In this document: piece by piece, positions 10,283 to 18,928 of the stretch | Numbering within the stretch: the stretch's first letter is position 1 | Layout: each line of letters begins with the position of its first letter | NCBI RefSeq assembly: GCF_000208925.1 | Contig: NW_001915105.1 | Span: 1-23,377, forward strand | Direction: 5' to 3' | Origin: Entamoeba histolytica HM-1:IMSS | Taxonomy: Eukaryota; Evosea; Mastigamoebida; Endamoebidae | Length of the DNA: 23,377 nt | Translations under genes and position numbers: made by a program | The notes under the pieces: model-generated | The model's database searches: none | What the model saw: only the letters and a program-made list of their open reading frames with translations | What the model was told of the DNA's origin: nothing

Positions 10283-10735
10283 GATTAAGATTTTATTTTT
10301 GTGTTTTTTATTATTCTTTTCTTTTACAAACCTATCTCATTCTTTAATTTTTTGTACTTTTATTTATTGAAATTTTCTCAATTTATATAAATAAATTTTT
10401 GTTAAAAAACATTTTTTGATTTACTTTTGTTTTATGACTAAAGTATCTTTTTGAGAAGTTACAACAACTACTTCCTCAAAACTATAAACATAACTCTTAA
10501 CAATAAATTGTCATTGACTTGAAACAAAAGAGTAATTTCTTTTTATAATTTAGTTTTAAAGATGAAATTAAGAAATTAAAAAGAACAAAAAGACTGATAT
10601 ATTAATAGTACATTTTGTTAATATAAAACTAAACATAATCATTAAATTGAAGAAAGATCAATTTTATGTATTATTCAAAAAACCCTGTTCAAAAATTTTA
10701 ATTAAATATCCGAACTAAGATTCAATCTTATTACT
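10283..10735. other. Divergent intergenic region between the kinase and A-T-R reductase genes
   Basis: This 453-nt AT-rich gap must hold the promoters of both flanking genes, which are transcribed away from each other. A GAACT motif lies near the right-hand gene. On the minus strand, about 10421-10507, an open stretch of 29 codons ends SQKDTLVIKQK followed by TAA. It reads somewhat like a protein C-terminus, but has a stop just upstream and no start, so I do not call it a gene. Confidence 0.6.
10712..10716 (+). promoter_or_regulatory. Candidate GAAC element upstream of the A-T-R reductase
   Basis: GAACT sits 20-24 nt before the ATG at 10736, a position compatible with the short leaders of Entamoeba genes. 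This is a short match only. Confidence 0.35.
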
Positions 10736-13700
10736 ATGTCAGCTGTTCATCTTACTCAATCTTATATTAAGTCATCTCAAAATACTGAAATACAATTTAA
10801 TGTTTTTGCACAAAAATACCAACATATCCGTAGTCTTGGAGATAAGCCATTATTTAAATTCATTAAGGCTGATGGAAATGAACCTGCTGTAGAATATAAT
10901 TTATTCCAATTTCAAGATAAAGTAGATATAATCTCATCTGCACTCTATACAACACTTCATTTAAAGAGAAAAGATGTTATTGCTATATACTTACCAAACT
11001 GTGTTCCTTTCATTATTATGGAAGCAGTAATAGAATCTTCTGGATTTATTATGATGCCATTCAACCCAACATATACTTCTGATCAATTATCTCGTTTATT
11101 CCCTCGAGTAACACCAAAGTTAGTTGTTACTATAAAACGTTTCCTTCCAAACATTCGTAGTTTTAATAAAGAAGTCAAAGCATTATTAGTTGATGCTTCA
11201 CAAGAAGAAATAATTTCTATGAATGACTCTTATCTTTATTCATTATCTTCTCTATTACAAGTACCAATTAATAAAGAGCTTCTTCAAAATGAAAGAAATC
11301 AAATTCAACCAGAAGATGAATTATTCTATGGTTGTACTTCTGGTTCAACAGGAATTCCAAAAATATGTGTTTATACAAATAGAGAATTTACAGGAAATAT
11401 TGTTTCAATTAGTTCTCAAGTTCCACCAGATGAACGAAAAACATTAGCTTTTATTCCTTTTTTCACTACTACCGGGCACATTGTATTATCAACACTTATA
11501 TTAAAAGGATATTACCATGTCTGTATGGATAAGTTTAATACTGAAAAGGTTTATGAAATTGTTCAAGAAAATAAAATTACTAATATTTCTGGTGCACCTT
11601 CTGCTTTTATGGCTATACTAAAACATCCAAATAGATCTCATTATGATCTTTCTTCATTGAGAGAAGTTATTATGGGAGGTGCTGTAGCTTCAGATTCTTT
11701 TATTGAGTCTTGTAGACAAACCCTTCATTTAGAATTTTGTTGTAGTGGATTTGGAATGACTGAACTTTGTGGGTTAATGTATAAAATGCCATCTAAAGCA
11801 ACTCATATTCCTGCTGGTCCAGTTGCTCATTATGAAGTTAGAGTAGTTGACCATGAAACTAGAGAAATTTTACCTATTGGACTTGCTGGAGAATTAGAAG
11901 TACGTTCTCCTATAATGATGAAAGAATATTTGAATAATCCTGAAGCCAATAAACAAGCATTCACTGAAGATAGATGGTTTAGGACTGGAGATGAAGCTGT
12001 TTTAGAAGAAGATGGATTTATGAGAATTACTGGAAGAGTTAAAGAAATGATTATTAGAGGAGGTCATAATATTTGGCCAGCTGAGATTAATGACACTTTA
12101 ATTAAACATCCAAAAATTCAAGAAGCTGCAGTTATTGGAATTCCAGATAAAATTCAAGGAGAGACTGTTGTAGCTTTTGTTGTTATTAAAAAAGGTTGTT
12201 CATTTGATAATCTTGAAAAAGATTTGAAAGAGTTTTTGAAAGAAAAACTTGTTCCATTTTCTATTCCAACTTATATATTTGCTATTGAAGACATGCCTAG
12301 AACATCTTTTGGAAAAGTGTATGCTCCAAAATTAAAAGAAATTGTTAAAGATTGTATTAAAAAGAGATGGGAAGCTCTTATTCAAGAAAATCATAATCCA
12401 GTGATAACTCAAGAAGGAAAAGAAATTGCTCAATTATGGGCAGATATGTTTGATATTCCAATTAATGCATTATCAAGAGATTCTAATTTCTATAATTGTG
12501 GAGGAGATTCTTTTGTTGGATCTCAAACAGTTACTATTATTAGAAAGTATGTTAAAGATGCACCATTTAATTTGTTAATATGTAAACAAACCCTTGGTGA
12601 AATTGAAGATTATATTGCTCATCCAAATGAAAATGTTATTGACACTGGTAAAATTCTTAAAGAAGACATTGAAAAATTAAACCAAATGAGTGAAGAAGAA
12701 TTATTTGGAACAGAGCAATATAATGAAGAAAATGAAAATAGAGATGCTATTGTGATTACTGGTGCATGTGGATATCTTGGAGTCTATATTGTTGATGCTG
12801 TAGCAAAGAATAAAAATATTAAAAAAATTTATTGTATTGGAAGGAGTGTTGATTTATCAGAATTAAATAAGAAAATGATATCAATGATGAGAAATGTCGG
12901 ATTACAAAAGAATGAAATGATTGAAATGATTGTTGGAGATGTTTCTAAAGACCATTTTGGTATTGAAAATACAAAATATAATGAAATGAGAGAAAGAAGT
13001 AAAGTTATTATTCATTGCGCAGCTATTGTTAATTGGAATAAATCATACTCACAACTAAAAGAAACAAATGTTAATGGTGTAATCAATGCAATTAAATTTG
13101 CAGGTAAATCTATTATATGTAGTTATATTTCTACTATCGGAGCTGCATTAAATCAAAATGAAACAATTTCAGAACAACTTCCTGTTTCTTCATTTGGTTA
13201 TATTCAATCCAAGTGGATGGGTGAAAAGATAATAGAAAAAGCAATGAATTTAGGCTATCGTGTTAATATAATGAGACCTGCATTTATTGTTGCAGATTCA
13301 ACAAAAGGTATTTGTAATACTGACGATTTCATCTATAAATTTATCCGTGTTTGTGTTATGAATAATATTGGATTATCAGGACCAGCTTTAGACCTTACTC
13401 CAGTAGACAAGGTAGCAGAGGTTATAGCAAAAAATTGTATGGTTGTTGGTAAAATTATCAACTTACTTCCTCAACAACAAGTCCACACAGAAAAAATCTT
13501 TTCTATATATAATACTCTCTATCATTCAATCCCTATTTTCAATTATAACGAATGGATAAATAAATTTACTGAACTTGCTCATTCTGGATGTGTAGATGCA
13601 ATCAATTTAATACCTTCATTGTATGTATTAAAAATACAAGCCAAGCTTCAATCTAATTATTTGAAAGAAACAAACCAACAAATAGTTCTAAACTTTAATG

Positions 13701-13789
13701 ATGACATGATATCTTTGAACTTAAATAAGTTAAATGAAATAGGATTCTTTACTACATCTTGTAAGGGGCTTATTTCTCGTTCAAAGTAA
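10736..13789 (+). CDS. Carboxylic-acid-reductase-like A-T-R enzyme (adenylation, carrier, thioester reductase), 1017 aa
   Basis: Three domains are fused. (1) Adenylation, ~1-545: A3 loop TSGSTGIPK at 201-209, GFGMTE, RTGD with D419, GRVKEMIIRGGHN at 433-445, and the C-terminal catalytic Lys in FGK (K527). (2) Carrier, ~550-625: GGDS with Ser592 as the phosphopantetheine site. (3) Short-chain-dehydrogenase-type reductase, ~665-1017: Rossmann loop GACGYLG at 676-682 and catalytic Y822-x-x-x-K826. Known enzymes of this order activate an acid with ATP, load it on the carrier arm, and release it as an aldehyde (sometimes an alcohol) with NADPH: carboxylic acid reductases, Lys2-type aminoadipate reductases and NRPS-like reductases. 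There is no condensation domain and no targeting signal, so it is probably cytosolic. It would need a phosphopantetheinyl transferase encoded elsewhere. The substrate (fatty, aryl or amino acid) cannot be read from the sequence. Confidence 0.93.
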   Translation: MSAVHLTQSYIKSSQNTEIQFNVFAQKYQHIRSLGDKPLFKFIKADGNEPAVEYNLFQFQDKVDIISSALYTTLHLKRKDVIAIYLPNCVPFIIMEAVIESSGFIMMPFNPTYTSDQLSRLFPRVTPKLVVTIKRFLPNIRSFNKEVKALLVDASQEEIISMNDSYLYSLSSLLQVPINKELLQNERNQIQPEDELFYGCTSGSTGIPKICVYTNREFTGNIVSISSQVPPDERKTLAFIPFFTTTGHIVLSTLILKGYYHVCMDKFNTEKVYEIVQENKITNISGAPSAFMAILKHPNRSHYDLSSLREVIMGGAVASDSFIESCRQTLHLEFCCSGFGMTELCGLMYKMPSKATHIPAGPVAHYEVRVVDHETREILPIGLAGELEVRSPIMMKEYLNNPEANKQAFTEDRWFRTGDEAVLEEDGFMRITGRVKEMIIRGGHNIWPAEINDTLIKHPKIQEAAVIGIPDKIQGETVVAFVVIKKGCSFDNLEKDLKEFLKEKLVPFSIPTYIFAIEDMPRTSFGKVYAPKLKEIVKDCIKKRWEALIQENHNPVITQEGKEIAQLWADMFDIPINALSRDSNFYNCGGDSFVGSQTVTIIRKYVKDAPFNLLICKQTLGEIEDYIAHPNENVIDTGKILKEDIEKLNQMSEEELFGTEQYNEENENRDAIVITGACGYLGVYIVDAVAKNKNIKKIYCIGRSVDLSELNKKMISMMRNVGLQKNEMIEMIVGDVSKDHFGIENTKYNEMRERSKVIIHCAAIVNWNKSYSQLKETNVNGVINAIKFAGKSIICSYISTIGAALNQNETISEQLPVSSFGYIQSKWMGEKIIEKAMNLGYRVNIMRPAFIVADSTKGICNTDDFIYKFIRVCVMNNIGLSGPALDLTPVDKVAEVIAKNCMVVGKIINLLPQQQVHTEKIFSIYNTLYHSIPIFNYNEWINKFTELAHSGCVDAINLIPSLYVLKIQAKLQSNYLKETNQQIVLNFNDDMISLNLNKLNEIGFFTTSCKGLISRSK

Positions 13790-14059
13790 TTAAATCATTT
13801 GTTAATTTTTTAAACTTAATTACAATAAAAAGTATGATTAGTTGATATTAAAACTAATTTTTTAATCATCTTTAAACAATTTATTATTTAGTCAAAGGTT
13901 AGAATTGAAAAAATTAACAATAAACATTTCCTATTGTAGCTATTGATTTATCTAATGAAAAGTAATTATTCTTTCTTTTTATAAAAGAAATATATTTTAT
14001 AAACCATGTTAAATTTAAAAACGTAAAAAAAAGACTTGTTTATTTAATAAGACATTAAA

Positions 14060-15949
14060 TTAGTTATTTATATCAATATCCCCAATGATTCTTTTTGTTT
14101 CTTCAATATCATCAGTTATTTTTCTTAATAATTTTTTCTTTTCAATTAGTTCTTCTTTTTCTTTATCATTTAATTCATATTTATGTTGAGAAATGTAATG
14201 TTCAAACAAATTTTTTAACTTAGTGCATTCATGAATTCGATGTTGTAGTTCCTCCAATTCTTTAATTTCTTTTTTTACAACATCCAAATAATTATCTGAG
14301 AAACAATTATTGTTTAATGAAATTTCTTTTTCTAATTTAAAAATTTGATGATTATCTGATTTATTAGAACATTCAATTGCTCTTAAATAGTTTCTAATAA
14401 CCCAATTGTATTTATATTGGCCAATTCTTTCATCTTTTTGTACTTTACTAGAATTCTGGAAAGGAAATACATAATCATCATTATCACTTATAACAATGTC
14501 ATAGGGTTGATAACAATAGAACCATCGTTCTAGTCCAATAGAAAGATAATTTGAATATATTATTTCATCTTTAATAATTCCAATACAATTTTGATTAATT
14601 TTAACTTCAGTAATAATTGACTTATTTTTATTTTCAACAATAAGTTCTCCACCATTTGTTAATTGATCAACTTCTGGATATAAAACATTACCAATTTCAA
14701 TACTTTCTTTCTCAATAAAACGTTCAATAGATAAATATAAAAAATTTTCTTCTATCTCATTTAATAGTCTCAATTTTGTTCCTACTTGTACTGCTACTAA
14801 AGCAGCTCCTTTAGCAATAACACATTCTTTATTCATTGTATTTTTTACATTTAAATGAAGTTTATTTTCAATAATGGTTTTAATACAACCTAATCTAGAA
14901 CCACCTCCAACAAATTCTATATCAGTTAATCGTAAATTAATACGTTTTTGAGTTATTTCAATAATCCTTTGTACTAATAAACAAATAACTTCATTATATT
15001 CTTCAAACCAACTTTCAAATTCAGTCTTAGTAACATTTTCAATAAATTCATTATTGTTATTTAATTCAATTTTTAATGTTGATTCAAGTACGTTTTGACT
15101 TGAAAAAGAGAATTTAAACTTATTGATATCTTCATCAATCTTATTATAAAATTTTAATTTCTTTTCTTCATCTAAAGATTGTATAAATTCTTTTACCTCT
15201 TCTTTTTCACGCATTAATTCAATACATTTATTTTTAATTATATAACTATAATCTCTTCCCCCAATATTTATAGTTTCATTTGATATAATTTCTAATGAAT
15301 TTGAATGAAACCTAAATACTGAACAAGTTGTTTCAGATTCTCCAACATTAAGAACCATTTGTGTAGTTTCTTTATTATTTATTGTATTAAATGATGGTAT
15401 GTCATATGTCCAATAATAAAGTCCAATACAAATACAATCTTCAACACATTGTAAACAAGGCATTTTAGCTAATTCACATGCATATTCAATACGTCTTCTC
15501 TCTTGAAATGAATAATTAGATGATATTGATACAACACAATAATCTGATTGTGTTATTTCTTTTATCATTTTAAACATTTCAACAAGCATACTTTCAATAT
15601 GAATATTACCAATATCACCACATTGTAAAATTCCATTTTCATCACATTGAACATTTGAAAATTTATTTTCTTGAATTTTTAATTCATTATTATCAACTTG
15701 AATTAATTTTTTTAATCCAATAATACAATTTTTTGGTCTTCTTTTAATTTGACTTTCATTTCTATCAACACCACATCGAATTTCTTTTTTAATACATGAG
15801 ATACAATTCGAAATTGAATGTTTTCCTATTGGTGAATCAATTATATCAACACCTCCATTATAATATTTTCCAATAACTATATTTTCATTTCCAAAATCAA
15901 TACCTATAATGCTATACCTTTGTTTTCCTTTTTGTTGACTTGTACGCAT
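14060..15949 (-). CDS. Divergent Hsp70-family protein, 629 aa
   Basis: The N-terminal ~390 residues are recognisably an Hsp70 nucleotide-binding domain: phosphate-1 loop GIDFGNENI (D18), a lid-side GLKKLI with K80 at the place of the Hsp70 catalytic Lys, and the adenosine motif GGGSR at 348-352 followed by AKGAALVAV. The phosphate-2 motif, usually DLGGGTFD, is NVGESETT at 201-208, so the conserved Asp (D199 in Hsc70) is Asn201 and the glycines are lost. The C-terminal ~230 residues fit a shortened substrate-binding and helical lid region, rich in Lys/Glu at the end. There is no signal peptide, KDEL or EEVD tail, so a cytosolic or nuclear site is likely. It could be a weak or non-hydrolysing chaperone or an Hsp110-like exchange factor for canonical Hsp70; which is uncertain. 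Confidence 0.85.
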   Translation of the reverse strand: MRTSQQKGKQRYSIIGIDFGNENIVIGKYYNGGVDIIDSPIGKHSISNCISCIKKEIRCGVDRNESQIKRRPKNCIIGLKKLIQVDNNELKIQENKFSNVQCDENGILQCGDIGNIHIESMLVEMFKMIKEITQSDYCVVSISSNYSFQERRRIEYACELAKMPCLQCVEDCICIGLYYWTYDIPSFNTINNKETTQMVLNVGESETTCSVFRFHSNSLEIISNETINIGGRDYSYIIKNKCIELMREKEEVKEFIQSLDEEKKLKFYNKIDEDINKFKFSFSSQNVLESTLKIELNNNNEFIENVTKTEFESWFEEYNEVICLLVQRIIEITQKRINLRLTDIEFVGGGSRLGCIKTIIENKLHLNVKNTMNKECVIAKGAALVAVQVGTKLRLLNEIEENFLYLSIERFIEKESIEIGNVLYPEVDQLTNGGELIVENKNKSIITEVKINQNCIGIIKDEIIYSNYLSIGLERWFYCYQPYDIVISDNDDYVFPFQNSSKVQKDERIGQYKYNWVIRNYLRAIECSNKSDNHQIFKLEKEISLNNNCFSDNYLDVVKKEIKELEELQHRIHECTKLKNLFEHYISQHKYELNDKEKEELIEKKKLLRKITDDIEETKRIIGDIDINN

Positions 15950-15976
15950 CTCTTAAAGTAATTTCTTGTTTTTTTT

Positions 15977-15984
15977 AGTTCATT
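15977..15984 (-). promoter_or_regulatory. GAAC promoter element (AATGAACT) of the Hsp70-like gene
   Basis: The minus strand reads AATGAACT, an exact match to the published E. histolytica GAAC consensus, 28 nt before the ATG at 15949. The whole gap to the preceding gene's stop codon is only 80 nt, so the promoter must lie here. Confidence 0.5.
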
Positions 15985-16029
15985 TTATAATTCTTATTTA
16001 CTTTCATTAAAAAACAACAAAAATTCAAT

Positions 16030-16427
16030 TCATTCTGTTGATATTAAATGTTCTACTGGAACACAAGATAAATCTAAACTTGCTTTACAACAAATAAATT
16101 GTCCTGTTGCCATCTCTTTTGCAATTGGATAATCAACAATACTGTTTGGCTCTGCAAAATCAAATCTTGCTGAAACACTACTTGAGTTAAACCGTTGAAA
16201 AGCTTCACTACATTTTTGATGAGAATCATATTTAATAAATCCCTCACTAAATAATAAGTATTATTTACTTCTTTTAGTATTCACTTTTATAATACAAACG
16301 ATGGAGATAACATTTCAATTGCTTGTACTTGTATTTTAATTGAATTAAATTCAGAAATAACAGTTCCAATATCACTCCAATTGGATAAACCATAAAAGAA
16401 TAATGTGTCAGTCTGTGGTTGATTCAT
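16030..16427 (-). CDS. Small RRM-like protein, 114 aa, two exons
   Basis: No single open frame covers this gene. Exon 1 (16427-16300) and exon 2 (16246-16030) join across a 53-nt intron (GTTTGT donor, TTTAG acceptor) to give 114 codons plus a stop. The product has an RRM-like order: an RNP2-like strand LFFYGLS at residues 9-15, a helix, and an RNP1-like strand EGFIKYDS at 44-51 followed by a helix (QKCSEAFQRF). The aromatic residues expected to stack on RNA are partly present. A ~40-residue tail follows, ending in VEHLISTE. RRM domains bind RNA or protein partners; I do not recognise a named family, and it could instead be a degenerate RRM used for protein contact. It shares a 118-nt divergent promoter region with an RNase P subunit gene. 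Confidence 0.8.
16247..16299 (-). other. Spliceosomal intron in the RRM-like gene (53 nt)
   Basis: On the minus strand it starts GTTTGT and ends ATTTAG. Removal rejoins a split Ser codon (TC|T) and connects two otherwise terminated frames. Confidence 0.85.
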
Positions 16428-16545
16428 CAAATACTATTTTCTTAGTATTTTTATCTAAAATAAAATAATAGTAAAATTTATAATTTAAATATAGTTTAAA
16501 ATATAAAAGAAAGTGATAAGTCATAATTGATCTTATTAAATTAAT
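16428..16545. promoter_or_regulatory. Shared divergent promoter region (118 nt)
   Basis: The start codons of the RRM-like gene (minus) and the Rpp21-like gene (plus) are only 118 nt apart, so both promoters must lie in this AT-rich stretch. No clear TATA-like or GAAC match is visible. Confidence 0.6.
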
Positions 16546-16966
16546 ATGAACAATCCTCAAAATGAAGGAAAGATTTTAACAAAAAAACAAAAAAAGAATA
16601 AACGTAGAAATGGAAAACAAATATCTCCACTAAAAGAAGAAAGAATGAATTATTTATTTTCTATTTCTTCATTAATGACACAATTTCACCCTGTTACTGG
16701 ACAACACTGTGGATTGTCCATTCGAAATTTAGCTCATAAATATGTTTCAAGAATATCTAAAACATGGAAACGAAAGTATTGTACAAAATGTTGGATGCCA
16801 TTAACTTATTCATCATTTAAAACACAATGTTTGTTTGTTTTTTATGTTTTATTTAAGTTGGATGACTAAGCACATAGTAATAAATGGTAAATATTTTATT
16901 GTAACACATTGTTATTGGTGTCATTATAGAAGATTATTCTATTTACCAGAAGATCCTAATGAGTAA
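16546..16966 (+). CDS. RNase P/MRP protein subunit, Rpr2/Rpp21 family, spliced (123 aa)
   Basis: Exon 1 (16546-16828) and exon 2 (16878-16966) join across a 49-nt intron with a GTTTGT donor and TAG acceptor. The spliced protein starts with a basic Lys-rich tail (residues 9-30), then a helical part (ERMNYLFSISSLM and LSIRNLAHKYVSRISKTW), then two cysteine pairs: C79-x-x-C82 in YCTKCWMPL and C106-x-x-C109 in HCYWCHYRR. This helical hairpin plus four-Cys zinc ribbon is the signature of the Rpr2/Rpp21/Snm1 family, which helps RNase P (tRNA 5' processing) or RNase MRP in the nucleus. The length suits the family. Without splicing, the second Cys pair is lost, because the unspliced frame ends at 16869. 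The Cys spacing and helices make the call fairly secure. Confidence 0.85.
16829..16877 (+). other. Spliceosomal intron in the Rpp21-like gene (49 nt)
   Basis: It starts GTTTGT and ends CATAG. Removal rejoins a split Leu codon (T|TA) and adds the second CxxC pair. Confidence 0.87.
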
Positions 16967-17206
16967 TCAATTGTGAGTGATTTGTATCTTTTTTTAAGAG
17001 TCATTTTTCATAAAATAGAAAGAAAGTTGAGATTGAGTTAAAATTAAGAATCATCAGTTTATTTTTAATTATAAACCATAAACGTTAATGAAAGGAAAAA
17101 TAGAACTAATAATAATATTACCAAAAACTAAAAATAGTATTTTAAGAGAAGTTTCAATTATTTAAAGTAAAAAAGAATTACCAGATGTAAAAGGAGACCA
17201 AACGAG

Positions 17207-18928
17207 ATGGAACCCACTAAAGAAAAAAAAGACAAAGGTGAAGAGAAACAAAGAAAAAAAGAAGAAAAAGAAAAGAAAAAACTTGAAAAAGAGCAAGAGA
17301 AATTAAAAAAGAAAGAAGAAAAAGAAAAGAAAAAGAAAAAAGAAAGTCAAACAAAAGAAGAGAAATATGCACCTAAAAAAGATAGATCAAAACGAAGAAC
17401 ATTATTTTTCTTTAAGAAAAAAGACAAAAAAGAATTACCAAAAAGTTTAACACCAGAATTACCTAAAATTAATAAAGAAATACCATCTAATGGTTTATAT
17501 CTACCAGTTGAACAAACAGTAATACCAAAAGAAATAACAAAACAAAGTATTGATTTACAAACCGATGCTTCTAGGAATAGTGCGTCTGAAGAAATTCATT
17601 TATTACCAAAACATGTTTTAGAAAATGTTTTAATGGTATCTACTCAAATTGAAAAAAAATTTAATTTTTCTGAATACCAAGAAGAGATTGATTCATTTAG
17701 AATGTTAAACCTTAATCAAATAGCATATGTTGGACGTGATTTATATTTATCTTCTTTAATCGATGTACTTCATTTATTACCTTTAATTTATGATAAAGAA
17801 TATGCTCGACAATTATTGTTTTATTCTCACGAATTTGATCCAGAAGAAATATTAACTGATTTAGTCTCTTGTTTTGCTAATTCATTTGATTCAACAAAAC
17901 CACAACGTGAAAAATATTGTACAAATTGTGTTAAAATTATTTCTTCTTGGTTAACAACAAGAGGAGATACTTTTACTAATGAAAAATTATTACTTCTTGT
18001 TAGAGATTTTGTTGAAGTTTTAAAACAACTTGTTACTACAAATGGATTCTTACAATCTGCTGTTGATGAAGTAGATAGTAATTTAGAAAAAGTATTTGTT
18101 TCTAAAGGAGTTGTTTCTATTCAAAAACGAGTGTTAAATCAAGTAAAAGTCGTTGGTCAAGAAGGGGATATAACATTCCCAGAAATTACAATTTTAGATG
18201 AACAATGTCTAGATTTAATTCCTGAACAACTTGCCATTATAGAATTTATGTTTTTATCAAGAATTAATCCATATGATTATTATTGTTATTTAGATAAACA
18301 AACAAGAGAGTCATCAACAGTAAAAAGTTATATTTATTGGCATAATTTAATATCTCAATGGGTTGCTTATGAAATATGTAGACATGAAGATATTGACAAA
18401 AGATATGAATGTATTACAATGTTTTTCCAATTGTTAATAAAACTTATTCAAAAGAAAAATTTCAATTCGTTTGTAAGTGTAATGAATGGATTAAAACACC
18501 AAACAGTCAAAAGGTTAATGAATACTTGGAATAAATTAACTAAAAATGATTGGACTGTTTATCAAGATTTAGAAAGTGTTCAACAAAGTATTAGGACTAA
18601 CAATTCATCTATCACTTTACAACCTCCTTGTGTTCCTGATTTTATGCAACAAATTGAAAGAATGCAAAAGATGTATGATAAAAAGAAAAGAGAAAAAAAT
18701 ATTTCTTCAACTAATTTAAATGAAAATAATGAACCAGAATATATGATTGATCTTTCAAAATATGCTAGAATAGGTGCAGTGATCGATGTATTAGGAACAT
18801 ATTCTGTTGGTTCAAATTATAAAGAAAATAAACAAATGAATGAATTCTTCAAATCAGCTTTACAAAAATTACCATTAGATGATTTTAGTCTTTTAGACCT
18901 TTCCTTAAAAGTTGAACCTCCTCAATAA
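17207..18928 (+). CDS. Ras guanine nucleotide exchange factor (RasGEF), 573 aa
   Basis: A single-exon protein. Residues ~3-60 are almost only Lys and Glu, a likely single charged helix or coiled coil that could bind acidic lipids. Residues ~150-310 are helical and resemble the RasGEF N-terminal (REM) module (SLIDVLHLLPLIYDK). Residues ~330-565 are the CDC25-type catalytic domain: DLIPEQLAIIEFMFLSRI at the start, the structurally conserved block NFNSFVSVMNGLKHQTVKRL from residue 418 with TW following, and ILQPP-like SITLQPPCVPDF. This domain loads small Ras-like GTPases with GTP at membranes. It has no DH, PH or SH3 domain. Entamoeba has many RasGEF genes; which GTPase it serves is not visible. 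The start is taken as the first ATG of the frame. Confidence 0.92.
   Translation: MEPTKEKKDKGEEKQRKKEEKEKKKLEKEQEKLKKKEEKEKKKKKESQTKEEKYAPKKDRSKRRTLFFFKKKDKKELPKSLTPELPKINKEIPSNGLYLPVEQTVIPKEITKQSIDLQTDASRNSASEEIHLLPKHVLENVLMVSTQIEKKFNFSEYQEEIDSFRMLNLNQIAYVGRDLYLSSLIDVLHLLPLIYDKEYARQLLFYSHEFDPEEILTDLVSCFANSFDSTKPQREKYCTNCVKIISSWLTTRGDTFTNEKLLLLVRDFVEVLKQLVTTNGFLQSAVDEVDSNLEKVFVSKGVVSIQKRVLNQVKVVGQEGDITFPEITILDEQCLDLIPEQLAIIEFMFLSRINPYDYYCYLDKQTRESSTVKSYIYWHNLISQWVAYEICRHEDIDKRYECITMFFQLLIKLIQKKNFNSFVSVMNGLKHQTVKRLMNTWNKLTKNDWTVYQDLESVQQSIRTNNSSITLQPPCVPDFMQQIERMQKMYDKKKREKNISSTNLNENNEPEYMIDLSKYARIGAVIDVLGTYSVGSNYKENKQMNEFFKSALQKLPLDDFSLLDLSLKVEPPQ

Noticed and set aside
11223..11447. Open frame inside the A-T-R enzyme gene
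   Set aside because: It overlaps conserved adenylation motifs in the real frame, so it is a shadow.
16019..16027. Exact AAAAATTCA, the Entamoeba initiator consensus, on the plus strand
   Set aside because: It lies at the 3' end of the minus-strand RRM-like gene with no plus-strand gene nearby, so it is probably a chance match.
17088..17165. A 25-codon ORF upstream of the RasGEF
   Set aside because: It is too short and low in complexity to support as a gene; at most it is a leader ORF.
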